NCBI GenBank assembly: GCA_030835385.1
Contig: JAURPI010000013.1
Coordinates: 23,228 to 87,227, forward strand
Source of the DNA: Alphaproteobacteria bacterium
GTDB taxonomy: Bacteria > Pseudomonadota > Alphaproteobacteria > Rhodospirillales > Rhodospirillaceae
Length of the DNA: 64,000 bases
Direction: 5' to 3'
The first letter of the stretch is position 1. Every line of letters starts with the position of its first letter. This document shows positions 26,861-37,053 of the stretch, piece after piece. The notes under the pieces are model-generated. The model was not told where the DNA came from. It saw only the letters and a program-made list of their open reading frames with translations, and did not search any database. The position numbers and the translations under genes are program-made.

Positions 26861-27621
26861 TATCAAGAAGGCGGTTTTCGCAAGCCGCATTTGGTATAGC
26901 GACAATTGGGGCGGCTCCACAGCGTGGGGCCGCTCAGTCGCATGAGCGGATACTCGTAGCCGGAGCGACAGGACGCACCGGCCGCTTTGTTGCTCAAGAC
27001 CTACTAGACTCTGGTCACGCGGTACGCGGATTAACCCGTAATCCGGATCGCGCGCGCGAACGGTATGGAGATGATGTGGAATGGGTTGCGGGAGATGTCC
27101 GTGATCGTGCATCTCTGCTTCCACTATATACTGGTTGTGACCGGGTGATTTCGGTGCTCGGAGCGACGGAACGGACCGGCGAGAACACGCCCGAGGCTGT
27201 TGAGTACAACGGCAACGTAAACCTCATCGACCAAGCGAAGGAGAGCGGGCTTAAGCAGGTGGTTATGATCACCTCATTGTCCGCTGGGCGCGCTGATTCT
27301 GATCCAGATTTGGTTGCCCGATTCACAGGGATGCTGTGGAAAAACAAGGCAGAGCACTATCTTAGAGATAGCAATATTCCGTACACGATTGTCGGACCAG
27401 GTGGGCTAAGGGATTATGAGCCGCGTCTCCAGGGGATTTGGTTTCAAAGCGAAGACAATATTACGGTTGGAACAATTTCCCGGGCAGATGTTGGTGCCGT
27501 GATGGCCGAAGCCGCCCGCAATCCAGCGGCACTCAACAAGACTCTTCGCATCATTAATGATCCGAAGCGACCTATTGATGGATGGAGAGATGCGCTTTCA
27601 CAGGTGCCGCTCGACTCCTAA
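26857..27621 (+). CDS. Tat-exported NAD(P)-binding Rossmann (atypical SDR/NmrA-like) protein
   Basis: A 254-residue protein with a twin-arginine signal (ISRRRFSQAA, hydrophobic to about residue 26) and an atypical SDR domain: dinucleotide motif AGATGRTG near residue 36, VISVLGATERTG, VVMITSLSAG and YTIVGPGGLRDYE. It is a paralogue of the upstream gene, with which it overlaps by 4 bp, but uses Tat instead of Sec. It ends 13 bp before the convergent YheT-like gene. Periplasmic nucleotide-dependent enzymes are uncommon; Tat export with bound cofactor would explain this copy but not its Sec-exported neighbour. Confidence 0.83.
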   Translation: MISRRRFSQAAFGIATIGAAPQRGAAQSHERILVAGATGRTGRFVAQDLLDSGHAVRGLTRNPDRARERYGDDVEWVAGDVRDRASLLPLYTGCDRVISVLGATERTGENTPEAVEYNGNVNLIDQAKESGLKQVVMITSLSAGRADSDPDLVARFTGMLWKNKAEHYLRDSNIPYTIVGPGGLRDYEPRLQGIWFQSEDNITVGTISRADVGAVMAEAARNPAALNKTLRIINDPKRPIDGWRDALSQVPLDS

Positions 27622-27634
27622 TTCACGTATTGCT

Positions 27635-28639
27635 TTAGAGTAAATCCAAGAAATAGTCGCCAATACATCGGTCATGCCAAGGCGCCGTGTGCCCCGCGTC
27701 ATGGAAACCCACATGTCCGCCGTCATTACTGACAATAAGAGTTAATGGTCGATTGGCAGGCCAATCGTTGTCCAAGTACATACTCAATGGGATCCATGGG
27801 TCTGTCGCCGCATGTATAAGCAGGGTTGGAATACTTATTTCGCTTAGGACGCTCTTTGCAGAGCATTTTGAATAATAATCCTGGGCTCCTGAAAATCCAT
27901 TTCTTGGCGCAATAATAAGGTCGTCATAATCGTAAACCGATTTAACACGCTCTAATGTTTTGGCGAGCGCTTTGTTGTCGTTTGGCAGAGCCTGCGCATC
28001 CGCCTTCATGCGATTGAGGAGGTAACGGTGATAGACGAAATTTCGCGGCGCCATAATTCGCATTTGGGCCAATTCTAGGTCAATCGGCGAAGACACGGTG
28101 GCGATTCCGCGAATATCTAAGGAGCCAGCCTGATCACGGGCGAATTTCAGAAGCATGTTCCCCCCAAGGGACACACCAACCATAACGATGCCATTCTGTG
28201 TCAAATTTTTCGGAATTCCGGCTGTTACTGTAGTCAGATCTTGTGTGCGTCCCGCGTGATATTGCTCGCGACATAAGCCGACGGAGGGTCCGGCGCCACG
28301 CAAGTTAAGCCGAAGAACCGGAAACCCGAGGGATAAATAATGAGCGGCGGAAACCATAATGTTGCGGCTCTCTTCACACCCTGTGAGTCCGTGAATAAGA
28401 ATGAGGAGAGGGAGGCTGGTCTTTCGCTCTGGCCAATCCAAAAGCCCTAAGAGAGCATCTCCGGTACCGTCATTCATTTGGAAGGTCAGTCGTTCTTGCC
28501 GCTCGGGCGCGAAGGTCGGTTGGCGCCACATTAAGTTGTTCTTGATTGTCTGAAGGTCGCCACCGCGCCAGGGGTAAGCTGGCCGATACGATTGAAACAC
28601 CGGTGGGGGATGGCCGTAAACGGTATATCCGGAGGTCAT
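27635..28639 (-). CDS. YheT-family alpha/beta hydrolase
   Basis: A 334-residue cytoplasmic alpha/beta hydrolase of the YheT/ABHD1-3 group (COG0429). Landmarks are the N-terminal WRGGDLQTI segment, the oxyanion loop LIHGLTGCEES, LRGAGPS, and the nucleophile elbow GVSLGGN with Ser near residue 157; the C-terminal His is in GGHVGFHD. The group acts on esters, but the bacterial substrate is unknown. Unlike the three GxHxG hydrolases in the window its catalytic Ser is intact. It is divergent from the Mpo1-like gene over a 99 bp gap. Confidence 0.9.
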   Translation of the reverse strand: MTSGYTVYGHPPPVFQSYRPAYPWRGGDLQTIKNNLMWRQPTFAPERQERLTFQMNDGTGDALLGLLDWPERKTSLPLLILIHGLTGCEESRNIMVSAAHYLSLGFPVLRLNLRGAGPSVGLCREQYHAGRTQDLTTVTAGIPKNLTQNGIVMVGVSLGGNMLLKFARDQAGSLDIRGIATVSSPIDLELAQMRIMAPRNFVYHRYLLNRMKADAQALPNDNKALAKTLERVKSVYDYDDLIIAPRNGFSGAQDYYSKCSAKSVLSEISIPTLLIHAATDPWIPLSMYLDNDWPANRPLTLIVSNDGGHVGFHDAGHTAPWHDRCIGDYFLDLL

Positions 28640-28738
28640 TCAGCATCTTCCCGCAAGGCGCTTAGTCCGCCATTCTTATACCTTTTAGAGGAAAGGGGAG
28701 CTACGGTGTAGTATCTTCGGAAGAGAAAGGAGAGGTGT

Positions 28739-29251
28739 ATGCACGAGTGGTTCCGCGAACAAATGGCAATGTACACCGCCTACCATCGGGATTTACGTAA
28801 TTGCGCCACTCATTTTGTTGGCGTACCGCTGATCGTTTTCTCGTTACTGGTCACAATGTCACTCGTGCCCGTCGGGTCGATCGGCGGTCTAACGATAACA
28901 TTGGCAACCATACTCCTATCGCTTCTTTTGGTTTTTTATTGCGCCACTGTGCCGCTGATGGGGTTGGTATCTGTCGTCGTGTTTACGCCGCTCCTTTGGT
29001 ATGCCCAGTCGTTATCACTTGAAGAGCTTTCATTTGTTTGGACAGTTGCGGGGGCCTGTTTTGTCGGCGGTTGGGTCCTGCAACTCATCGGGCATCTTTT
29101 CGAGGGGCGGAAACCCGCGCTCACAGACAATCTGCTCCAGATTTTTATGGCGCCCGGCTTTCTCGTCGCTGAGGGTCTTTTTGCCTGTGGGGTTTTGCGT
29201 GATCTCAAGGCAGATCTAGAGTCACGGTCGCATAATTACGACCCAAGCTAA
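28739..29251 (+). CDS. Mpo1-like (DUF962) membrane protein
   Basis: A 170-residue membrane protein of the DUF962/Mpo1 family. The N-terminal YHRDLRNCATHFVGVPL motif gives two of the conserved His ligands, and the LIGHLFEGRKPAL motif near residue 120 gives the third; about four helices lie between and after. Yeast Mpo1 is an Fe(II)-dependent dioxygenase that alpha-oxidises 2-hydroxy fatty acids, so a lipid-oxidation role is likely by family. AAAGGAGAGG precedes the ATG. It converges with the RND permease gene with 12 bp between stops. Confidence 0.88.
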   Translation: MHEWFREQMAMYTAYHRDLRNCATHFVGVPLIVFSLLVTMSLVPVGSIGGLTITLATILLSLLLVFYCATVPLMGLVSVVVFTPLLWYAQSLSLEELSFVWTVAGACFVGGWVLQLIGHLFEGRKPALTDNLLQIFMAPGFLVAEGLFACGVLRDLKADLESRSHNYDPS

Positions 29252-29263
29252 GTCGTAGCTTTA

Positions 29264-32200
29264 TTATTCTGCCGGTAGAGGTGGGATCACATCAGGTTCA
29301 TCATACCCCTTGCGGGTGAGTAGGCGACGAAGCGCTGAGGTTTTACCGTCTCTCCAGATAGCAAAGCTCTCTCTTGCCATAAGCATGCAAGGCGTCACGA
29401 TTAGGGTGAGTGCAGTTGCAAACAACAATCCGTAGATGATGGCTTGAGACATATATGCCCACCATTCGGTCGCCGGATCACCTATGCTTACGGTTCGATT
29501 GAAGAAGTCTAAATTGAATTGCGTTGCGGTCGGAACCAATCCAAGAACCGTGGTTCCAGTTGTCAGTAGGACAGGGCGCAGACGGTCTTCCCCTGTCTTT
29601 ATGACCGCTTCTCGCAAGCTGCGAGCGCCGTCATTGAATTTATTAAAGGTGTCGATCAATACAATATTGTTATTCACTACGATCCCAGCGAGCGCGATGG
29701 TCCCTATTCCAGACATCACGATACTGAAGCTTGACCCTGTTACGAGAAGCCCAAGAAATACGCCAGAAGTTGAAAGCACCACAGCTGTTAGGACAATAAA
29801 CACTGAATAAAAGCTGTTGAATTGAGCGAGTAAAATGATTCCCATCATAAATATGGCGAGAAGGAACGCATTCGTCAGGAAGCTACTGCTCGCTTCAGAA
29901 TCAGCTTCTTCGCCCTTGAAGATCACCTCTACGTTCGTTGGCACATCTTGTCCCGCAAGCCACTGCTTTAATCGAACAACTTGAAGTCCTGAAAAATATC
30001 CTGGCATGGGATCTGCGGATACTTTCATTGTTCGAATACCGTCCACACGAGCAATTTCACCTGCCTGTTGCACAGGAACGCGGTCAACGAAGTTGCTGAT
30101 GGGCACTGGGTCCCGACCAGTTTCAATACGAACTTGGTCGAGGCTACGAATTGAACGAAGATCCTCCGGATATCGAACAACGATATCCAATTCCTCTTCG
30201 CTATCATCAGGCCGGTATTCACCAAGCTTGAGTCCGTTGGTGATGAGCTGAATTGATTGGCCGATCACTGTAACATCAGCGTTGTATTTGGCCGCTTCAG
30301 AGCGATCGACTTGAAGCTGCCACTCAATGCCGGGTAGGGGGCGATTATCTGACTCGCTGGTAAATCCGCCCACTTCTGACATGCCCTGGCGGACCAGTTC
30401 GACAGTTTGTTGAAGCGCGATAGAATCCTTCGACGCGACTTCAATTTGAATGGCCTGACCAAGTGTAGGTCCCTGACCTTCTTTCTTGAATAGAACTTCA
30501 ATACCAGGAAGCGTGCTTACGCGGTTCTGAATATCGCTCAAAATTTCTAAGGCGGGGCGACGATTATTCCATGGAAGCATCTCGACTTTGATGTCCCCAA
30601 TAAAATCTGGAGCTGGAGCATCAGCGCCGGCGCCGGGTGGACGGCCGGTCTTGGTATAGATGAACTTTATGCCGTCGAGGCCAAGGACTTGGTTCTCAAC
30701 CTCATTGACAAGCCGATCTTGTTCCGCAAGTGATAGATTGCCTCGCGCATGGATTGAAAGGGTCGCTGAATCAGGCTCTTGTGGAGGGAAAAAGTAAACG
30801 CCTTTGCCGTAGTTTGAGTAACCTACCTGAACAAAAACCAGCGTCATGACTGTTGCAAGGATGACTTTGCCTGGGTTGTCGACGCATGTGTTGAGGAGTT
30901 TGGAGTAGGCTAAATCGATAGCCGACGTTTTTTCCGACGTGCGCGTTCTGCTGCTACTTTTTGACTTAAGGCTAGCGCCAATTGCAGGCACAAAAATCAG
31001 TGCCATCACGAGGGCAGCAGAAAGAACGCTGATGAGCGTAATAGGTAAGTACTTAAAAAATGCTCCAGTGTTTCCGGGCCAGAACAACAGCGGTAGAAAC
31101 ACGACCAAGGTCGTCGCGGTTGACGTTGTAATCGGCCACGCCATGCGCTGAGCAGCGCGGACATAAGCCTCTCGGGCTGTTACGCCTTCTTCTTTTAAAC
31201 TTTCAGCATTCTCGACCACCACGATTGCTCCATCGACCAGTATGCCGACAGAAAGGATGAGGCCGATCAAAGCTAAAGCATTGAGGGTTACGCCCATGGT
31301 GGCGAGAACGAGTATGCCAGTTAGGAAAGACCCAGGAATTGCGATGCCAATAAGTAAGCCAGACCGGAAACCGAGGAACGCCATGCAGATCGCCATGACA
31401 ATAATGACTGCTGCAATAACACTGTTCTGAAGGCTGTCGAACCGAGACGTGATGTTTTCTGTGTCGTCAACTGGGAAGGACACATTCAAGCCTTCGGGCC
31501 AAGTGGGGCGCATGCTTTCAACGACTTTGCGGGCAGAAATGATGGTGCCGACAACATTAGCTTCAGGGCGTCGGCTAATATCTACAGTAATGGCAGGTTT
31601 TCCATTAATGCGAACAAAGGTTTGTCGATCTTTGAAGGTGCGACGTATATCGGCGATGTCGCCAAGTGTAACTACTGCCTCATCCGTCGATTTGATCGGG
31701 AGGTTGTAAATGTCCTGGGATGTCTCGAATAAACCCGGAACTGTTACGGCAAAGCGCCCACTACCTGTATCGAGGTTGCCCGCGGCAACCAATCGGTTTG
31801 ACCGACTGAAAATGCGAAAGAGTTCATCTTTATTGAGACCATAATATTCAACCAAGAGAGGGTCGATGATGATCTCTACTTGCTCATCTCGGGCGCCAGA
31901 AACAGTCGCATCCAAAACTGTAGGGATTTGTCTAACTTCGTCACGCAATTCCCGGGCGAGTGTTAAAAGAGTCCGCTCCGGTAGGTCGCCTGATAGGGCC
32001 ACTGTCAGGACTGGCCGACGCGTAAAGTCCACTTGGCTGATTGTCGGTTCTAACGCTTCTTCGGGGAGCTCGGGTTTTGAGCGGTCAACAGCGGCTCGAA
32101 CATCTTGGAGAGCTGTTTCTTCGCTTACGCCGGCATCAAATTCTAAAACAATATTTGCTCCACCCTGGTAGGCGGTCGCTCTCATTTCTTTGACACCTTC

Positions 32201-32425
32201 TAGGTTTTGCAGCTCCTCTTCGAGAGGACGAACAAGCAGTCGTTCTGAGTCTTCGGGAGATACACCCTCGAGAATAACCGAGGTGTAAATGACAGTGATT
32301 GCGAGCTGCGGAAGAGATTCTCTCGGGACGTTTACATATGCCGTCACGCCGCTGATGATCAGGACTGCAAAGGCTGAGAAGATAATTTTGGCTCGGCGCG
32401 CAGCCAAGGCAATTATATTGTTCAT
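29264..32425 (-). CDS. RND efflux permease, second of a tandem pair
   Basis: A 1053-residue inner-membrane RND transporter of the HAE1-like group. The length, the N-terminal helix, the porter domain (SPEDSERLLVRPLEEELQ, YQGGANIVLEFD), and the TM4 motif LVDGAIVVVENAE with one conserved Asp for proton coupling are all visible, as is the duplicated second half from about residue 510. It is last in a minus-strand operon of adaptor, permease, permease. Its partner upstream is similar along the whole length, so the two may form a mixed trimer like MdtBC; that is inference. Confidence 0.93.
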   Translation of the reverse strand: MNNIIALAARRAKIIFSAFAVLIISGVTAYVNVPRESLPQLAITVIYTSVILEGVSPEDSERLLVRPLEEELQNLEGVKEMRATAYQGGANIVLEFDAGVSEETALQDVRAAVDRSKPELPEEALEPTISQVDFTRRPVLTVALSGDLPERTLLTLARELRDEVRQIPTVLDATVSGARDEQVEIIIDPLLVEYYGLNKDELFRIFSRSNRLVAAGNLDTGSGRFAVTVPGLFETSQDIYNLPIKSTDEAVVTLGDIADIRRTFKDRQTFVRINGKPAITVDISRRPEANVVGTIISARKVVESMRPTWPEGLNVSFPVDDTENITSRFDSLQNSVIAAVIIVMAICMAFLGFRSGLLIGIAIPGSFLTGILVLATMGVTLNALALIGLILSVGILVDGAIVVVENAESLKEEGVTAREAYVRAAQRMAWPITTSTATTLVVFLPLLFWPGNTGAFFKYLPITLISVLSAALVMALIFVPAIGASLKSKSSSRTRTSEKTSAIDLAYSKLLNTCVDNPGKVILATVMTLVFVQVGYSNYGKGVYFFPPQEPDSATLSIHARGNLSLAEQDRLVNEVENQVLGLDGIKFIYTKTGRPPGAGADAPAPDFIGDIKVEMLPWNNRRPALEILSDIQNRVSTLPGIEVLFKKEGQGPTLGQAIQIEVASKDSIALQQTVELVRQGMSEVGGFTSESDNRPLPGIEWQLQVDRSEAAKYNADVTVIGQSIQLITNGLKLGEYRPDDSEEELDIVVRYPEDLRSIRSLDQVRIETGRDPVPISNFVDRVPVQQAGEIARVDGIRTMKVSADPMPGYFSGLQVVRLKQWLAGQDVPTNVEVIFKGEEADSEASSSFLTNAFLLAIFMMGIILLAQFNSFYSVFIVLTAVVLSTSGVFLGLLVTGSSFSIVMSGIGTIALAGIVVNNNIVLIDTFNKFNDGARSLREAVIKTGEDRLRPVLLTTGTTVLGLVPTATQFNLDFFNRTVSIGDPATEWWAYMSQAIIYGLLFATALTLIVTPCMLMARESFAIWRDGKTSALRRLLTRKGYDEPDVIPPLPAE

Positions 32426-32526
32426 ATCAGCGTCGCCCGCCCCAGGTCATTGAAACACAATAGAAACCCGTGTTTGCTCCGGTAATAGCGTTTACGCGAG
32501 GCAGCGCAGTATAGATCAGTTTTTAG

Positions 32527-35500
32527 CTATTCTGCGGGTGTCAGCCGGGCTCCATCGGAGGACGGATCATTTTTATTCATAAATGACCTATACCATGTAA
32601 TAATATTACGCTGAGCCATTAGTGCTGCTGGCGTGACAATCAACGTAAGAGCAGTAGCAAAGATCAGCCCGAATACGATCGCGGTGGCGAGATGCCGCCA
32701 AAATTGAAGGGCAGGGGATCCAAACTCAATGGATCGATCAAAGAAATCCACACCAATTTGCAGAGCCATAGGCACGAGCCCAAGGACAGTTGTCGCTGTC
32801 GTTAAGAACACCGGGCGAAGGCGCTCAATTCCGGTTCGTAGAATCGCGTCATAAGTGGACACAGCGTTGTTGCGGAAGAGGAAGAACGTGTCAAGCAGGA
32901 CGATGTTGTTGTTAACGACAATCCCCGCCAAGGCAATAATGCCGACCCCGGATTGAGTGATGATGAATGGATTGTTGGTAATCAGCAGCCCTAAGAACAC
33001 ACCGATCGTTGACAGGATTACCGAACTCAGAATCAACGCGACCGCGTAAAAGCTGTTGAACTCCGCCAGCAAAATCATCGCCATGAGGAACATTGCCATG
33101 GAGAATGCAGTGACGAGGAAGTTTGAGTTTTCTTGAGAGTCTAGTTCTTCACCCTTGAATGTCAGATCGACGTCGCGACCCAGGTTCAGCTTCGCAATCT
33201 CTTCCTTGATAATTTCAACTTTCTCATTAGCAAGCACACCGGGCAACACGCCGGCCGTTAGAGTGACGGTACGGCGAGCGTCCGTGCGCTCAATTTCAGC
33301 GACCTTTTGGACAGGGTCACGACGAACGAAATTGCTGATCGGGACTAAGCCTTGCTGAGTTTCGATCCGAACATCATCGAGCTGTCGGACGGTTCTGTAA
33401 TCTGCGGGATATCTTACGACAATATCGATTTCGTCTTCGCTGTCGTCGGGTCGATACGTGCCGAGACGCAGACCGTTGGTGATGAGCCTAATGGATTCAC
33501 CGACCAAGGTGATATCCACACCGTATTTGGCAGCTTCACTTCGATCAACTGACAATTGCCATTCGATTCCGGGAGGAGGCAATGTGTCGTCGACATTGCG
33601 CAGTCCTTCCACTTTGTCAAATATCTGACGAATCTGAAGAGCTGCAGCATTAAGTGCCAATGGATCTTTAGAACTGATAACCAATTCCACAGCGATGTCA
33701 GACGTCATGTGGAGTTGTTTTTTCGCCTCTATTTTGACACCCGCAATATCGCTGGTACGGCGGGTGACATCTGAAAGGATATCGTTAGCAGGACGACGTC
33801 CACCCCACTGTTTGAAAATCAGACGTATTTCTCCGATCAGGTCAGCATCACTCGTGCCACTGCCTGGTGGCTTGCCGGTGCGGACATACACGTGCTCGAA
33901 ATCGCCGATATCGAGAATACGACTTTCGACTTCGCCGACGAGGCGGTCTTGTTCTTCTATGGAAAGGTTGCCCAAAGCTTTGATCGCTAACATGGCCGCG
34001 CGCGGTTCTTCAGACGGATTAAGCGTAATACCGGGGCCGTATTTCATATAGAAGCCGGGTACGATGAAGAGCAGTGCAAAGGTTGCGAGAATTACTTTGC
34101 CTGGATGGGCGAGCGCGCCCTTGAGTAGTTTAACGTATAAGCCGGAAATGCCAGTAACTGCTTCCGGATTCACAAGTCCCGCTTCATCAGAAACAGTCTC
34201 TGTGCCGCTGTCACTGCGGCGGGTCGCCGACCCGATCGTTGGCACAAAGATGAGGGCCATGGTGACCGATGCGGTGAGCACCAGAATAATAGTTAGGGGA
34301 AGCTGCCCCATAAACTGGCCGACAAAGCCCGGCCAAAAGAGCAGGGGGACGAACGCGGCCATCGTGGTGCCGGTCGACGTAATAATCGGCCAAGCCATGC
34401 GCTTTGCGGCGGCGGTGTAGGCAATGGATGGTTTTTGCCCGGCAGCAATGCGTCGGTCAGCATTCTCAACAACGACAATGGCTCCATCTACGAGCAGACC
34501 AACAGAGAGAATGAGTCCAAAGATCGCAACAAAATTGATCGCCATGCCAAGCATGTACATGAAGAATATGCCGGTGAGAAAAGCACCCGGAATTGAGACG
34601 CCCACAAGTAAACCTGAGCGCACGCCAAGCAGCGCCATGCACAGGGTCATAACCAGGAAGATCGCGAGGACTACACCGTTTTGAATACTGTCCAATTGAG
34701 CACGCACATTGACGGAGCGGTCAGTGATAAACCGAACTTCAGCCGCTCCCGGCCAATCTTTGGTTTCTCTATCAATCATCGCGCGGACTTGCTCCGCGGT
34801 ATTAAAAATGTTGGTGCCCCGACGATTCTTAATGTCGACCGTAACCGCGGGGTTGCCGTTCACACGGACCAGAGTTGTTGGATCTTTAAAAGTGCGCCGG
34901 ACTTCGCCGATATCTGAGAAACGTACTGTCCCTTTAGCGTCGGCCTTTACCGGCAAGGTGAGGATGTCGTCTATGTCTTCAAAAAGACCGGGCAGAGTGA
35001 CAGCAAATCGTCCTTGGCCAGTGTCTAGGCTGCCAGCGGCAACGAGGCGGTTCGACCGACTGAAAAGTTGAAATAATTCAGTGTTATTGAGGCCGTAATG
35101 TTCGACCATCAAGGGGTCGATGACGATCTCGACCTGCTCCTCTCGCACACCAGATATGGTGGCCTCCAACACATTGCCGATTTGTGCTGCACGATCGCGT
35201 ACGTCTCTTGAGAGCTGCAGTAATGTGCGTTCGGGCAGAGGCCCGGAAACGGTGACGGAAAGGATAGGGAACCCGGAGCTATCAAACTCACGGACACTGG
35301 GCTCTTCGGCATCGACAGGGAGCTCAGTTTTGGCTCGGTCGACAGCGGCACGCGCATCAGCCAAAGCGTCTTGAAGATCTGTGTCTATTTCAAATTCAAG
35401 AGTGATGCTCGCACCACCTTGATAGCCCGTCGCGCGGACTTCTTTGATCCCAGCGAGTGCTTGAACTTCTTCCTCAACAGGACGAATAAGCAGTCGTTCT

Positions 35501-35679
35501 GCATCACCCGGAGAAACACCATCTAGCATCAAGGAGACGAAAATAAGCGGAAAGGTTATTTCCGGTTCGGCTTCTTTTGGGATTTCAACATAAGAAACTG
35601 TGCCGACCAGAAACAGCACAACGAAACCCGATATGACCATGCGGGAGCGACTAAGGGCGGCATCGATAATGGCGTTCAT
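32527..35679 (-). CDS. RND efflux permease, first of a tandem pair
   Basis: A 1050-residue RND transporter closely related to the one downstream. Matching landmarks include IPKEAEPEITFPLIFVSL, SPGDAERLLIRPVEEEVQ, YQGGASITLEFE, and the TM4 LLVDGAIVVVENAD motif carrying one of the two Asp residues seen in AcrB. It follows the adaptor gene with 186 bp between them, and the second permease follows after 101 bp. No outer-membrane factor is encoded nearby, so a TolC-type channel from elsewhere must be used. Substrates are not visible. Confidence 0.93.
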   Translation of the reverse strand: MNAIIDAALSRSRMVISGFVVLFLVGTVSYVEIPKEAEPEITFPLIFVSLMLDGVSPGDAERLLIRPVEEEVQALAGIKEVRATGYQGGASITLEFEIDTDLQDALADARAAVDRAKTELPVDAEEPSVREFDSSGFPILSVTVSGPLPERTLLQLSRDVRDRAAQIGNVLEATISGVREEQVEIVIDPLMVEHYGLNNTELFQLFSRSNRLVAAGSLDTGQGRFAVTLPGLFEDIDDILTLPVKADAKGTVRFSDIGEVRRTFKDPTTLVRVNGNPAVTVDIKNRRGTNIFNTAEQVRAMIDRETKDWPGAAEVRFITDRSVNVRAQLDSIQNGVVLAIFLVMTLCMALLGVRSGLLVGVSIPGAFLTGIFFMYMLGMAINFVAIFGLILSVGLLVDGAIVVVENADRRIAAGQKPSIAYTAAAKRMAWPIITSTGTTMAAFVPLLFWPGFVGQFMGQLPLTIILVLTASVTMALIFVPTIGSATRRSDSGTETVSDEAGLVNPEAVTGISGLYVKLLKGALAHPGKVILATFALLFIVPGFYMKYGPGITLNPSEEPRAAMLAIKALGNLSIEEQDRLVGEVESRILDIGDFEHVYVRTGKPPGSGTSDADLIGEIRLIFKQWGGRRPANDILSDVTRRTSDIAGVKIEAKKQLHMTSDIAVELVISSKDPLALNAAALQIRQIFDKVEGLRNVDDTLPPPGIEWQLSVDRSEAAKYGVDITLVGESIRLITNGLRLGTYRPDDSEDEIDIVVRYPADYRTVRQLDDVRIETQQGLVPISNFVRRDPVQKVAEIERTDARRTVTLTAGVLPGVLANEKVEIIKEEIAKLNLGRDVDLTFKGEELDSQENSNFLVTAFSMAMFLMAMILLAEFNSFYAVALILSSVILSTIGVFLGLLITNNPFIITQSGVGIIALAGIVVNNNIVLLDTFFLFRNNAVSTYDAILRTGIERLRPVFLTTATTVLGLVPMALQIGVDFFDRSIEFGSPALQFWRHLATAIVFGLIFATALTLIVTPAALMAQRNIITWYRSFMNKNDPSSDGARLTPAE

Positions 35680-35865
35680 GGATTCGGGACCAAAATCTTC
35701 CTTGGGGCAATACTGCTGCGGACCACGACGAATTTATCACAGATCGGTCGTCTCTAACCTGTTGCGCAATATAGAGAAAACTTGGCTAGCTGCAATTTAA
35801 CTCGGGTAACCGACGGTAACACGACCGTTTGGTGACCGATAAGAAGGCCGCGTAAAGACTTGTCG

Positions 35866-36984
35866 TCAAGACTGGTCTGATGCCATCGAAACGACAACTG
35901 GAGCCACCTTTTGGCCTACGGCCACATAGTCTTGCCCCACGACTACGATTGTAGCGGCTTGCGGCAGACCAGAGACCCACGTTCCCCGAGGGCCGTCATC
36001 AAGAATTTCAACGGGCCAAAAACGGACGGTATTGTTGGAATCCACTGTCTTGATGCCAATCTGACCACTGTCAGACAAGGTGAGCACCGAAGGCGAAACA
36101 CTGTGAGCCATTACTTGACCTGCGGGCAATCTAAGTTGAGCAGCGAGACCGGCTAAAAAACCTGACTCTGGATTAGGAACGAGCAGCTCGATTTTGAATG
36201 TCCGTGTGCTGGGGTCGGATACGGAGGCAACGTAACTGATTTCCCCCTCAACCTCAGTTCCGTCAGACAAAACCATGCTGCCGCGCATGCCGATATTCAC
36301 GTCACGAACATTGCGTTCGGATATCTGACCTGTGACTTTCAGGGGATCAAGGTCAACAACCGTTCCGATTTTATCACTGACGTTAAGTACCGCACCGACG
36401 TCTGTATCCCGGGTATCAAAGATCCCGTCAAAGGGTGCCCGAACTGTTGTGTTGGCCAGATCAAGCTCGAAACGAACGGCATCGGCTTTGGCTTGCTGGA
36501 ACTGGGCTTCTGCTTCGGCTAGGCGAACCTGTGTTCCGAAATTTTGTTTAGCGAGTTGGCGCGCGGCTTCAACTTGAATGCGGCGCTGTTCAACAGCGGC
36601 GCGGGCTTGATTCAGTCGAGCCGCCCGATCATTGACGGCAATCTTTAGAATAGCGTCATCTTTGCTGACCGGCTGGCCTTCTCTCACAAAAATCTCTTCG
36701 GCACGTCCAGAGACTTCTGCTCTTAGTTCAACCATCCGGGATGCCGCGGTTCTTCCTTGAAGGACAATGTCACTTTCAAAGGGTTGCGCAATTGAGTCTA
36801 GAACCCGAACCGAGGGCGGGGCAGACTCAACTTGGTCCACTGCAGCATCAGCTATGGCATTGTTTGTATCCGTGCCATTGCCAGTCAGTACGCCTGACGC
36901 AATCCAAGCCGCGCCGGCAAGGATAATTGTTAATGCTGTTATCTGCGCCTTATTCATCAACCATAACCTAAACGTTTCAAACAA
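35866..36984 (-). CDS. RND efflux periplasmic adaptor (membrane fusion protein)
   Basis: A 372-residue HlyD/AcrA-type adaptor. An N-terminal hydrophobic segment (about residues 13-32) anchors or exports it. The lipoyl-type half motifs (ELRAEVSGRAEEIFVREGQPVSKDDAIL, then TTVRAPFDGIFDTRDTDVGAVLN) flank a helical hairpin of about 70 residues rich in Ala, Gln and Arg (near residues 115-180). A beta-barrel and membrane-proximal domain follow. It is the first gene of the adaptor-permease-permease operon and should bridge the permeases to an outer-membrane channel. A 22-bp inverted repeat lies in its upstream region. Confidence 0.92.
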   Translation of the reverse strand: MFETFRLWLMNKAQITALTIILAGAAWIASGVLTGNGTDTNNAIADAAVDQVESAPPSVRVLDSIAQPFESDIVLQGRTAASRMVELRAEVSGRAEEIFVREGQPVSKDDAILKIAVNDRAARLNQARAAVEQRRIQVEAARQLAKQNFGTQVRLAEAEAQFQQAKADAVRFELDLANTTVRAPFDGIFDTRDTDVGAVLNVSDKIGTVVDLDPLKVTGQISERNVRDVNIGMRGSMVLSDGTEVEGEISYVASVSDPSTRTFKIELLVPNPESGFLAGLAAQLRLPAGQVMAHSVSPSVLTLSDSGQIGIKTVDSNNTVRFWPVEILDDGPRGTWVSGLPQAATIVVVGQDYVAVGQKVAPVVVSMASDQS

Positions 36985-37053
36985 TAGCAGGATGTGAAGG
37001 CAATACGATTAAACCCCTGATTTGGATCAGTTCTGGCTATCTGAATCGGTACC

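Noticed and set aside
29264..35679. Loss of function in the RND permeases because AcrB's second TM4 Asp is Gly
   Set aside because: A single Asp at this site occurs in other functional RND families; not enough to call them inactive.
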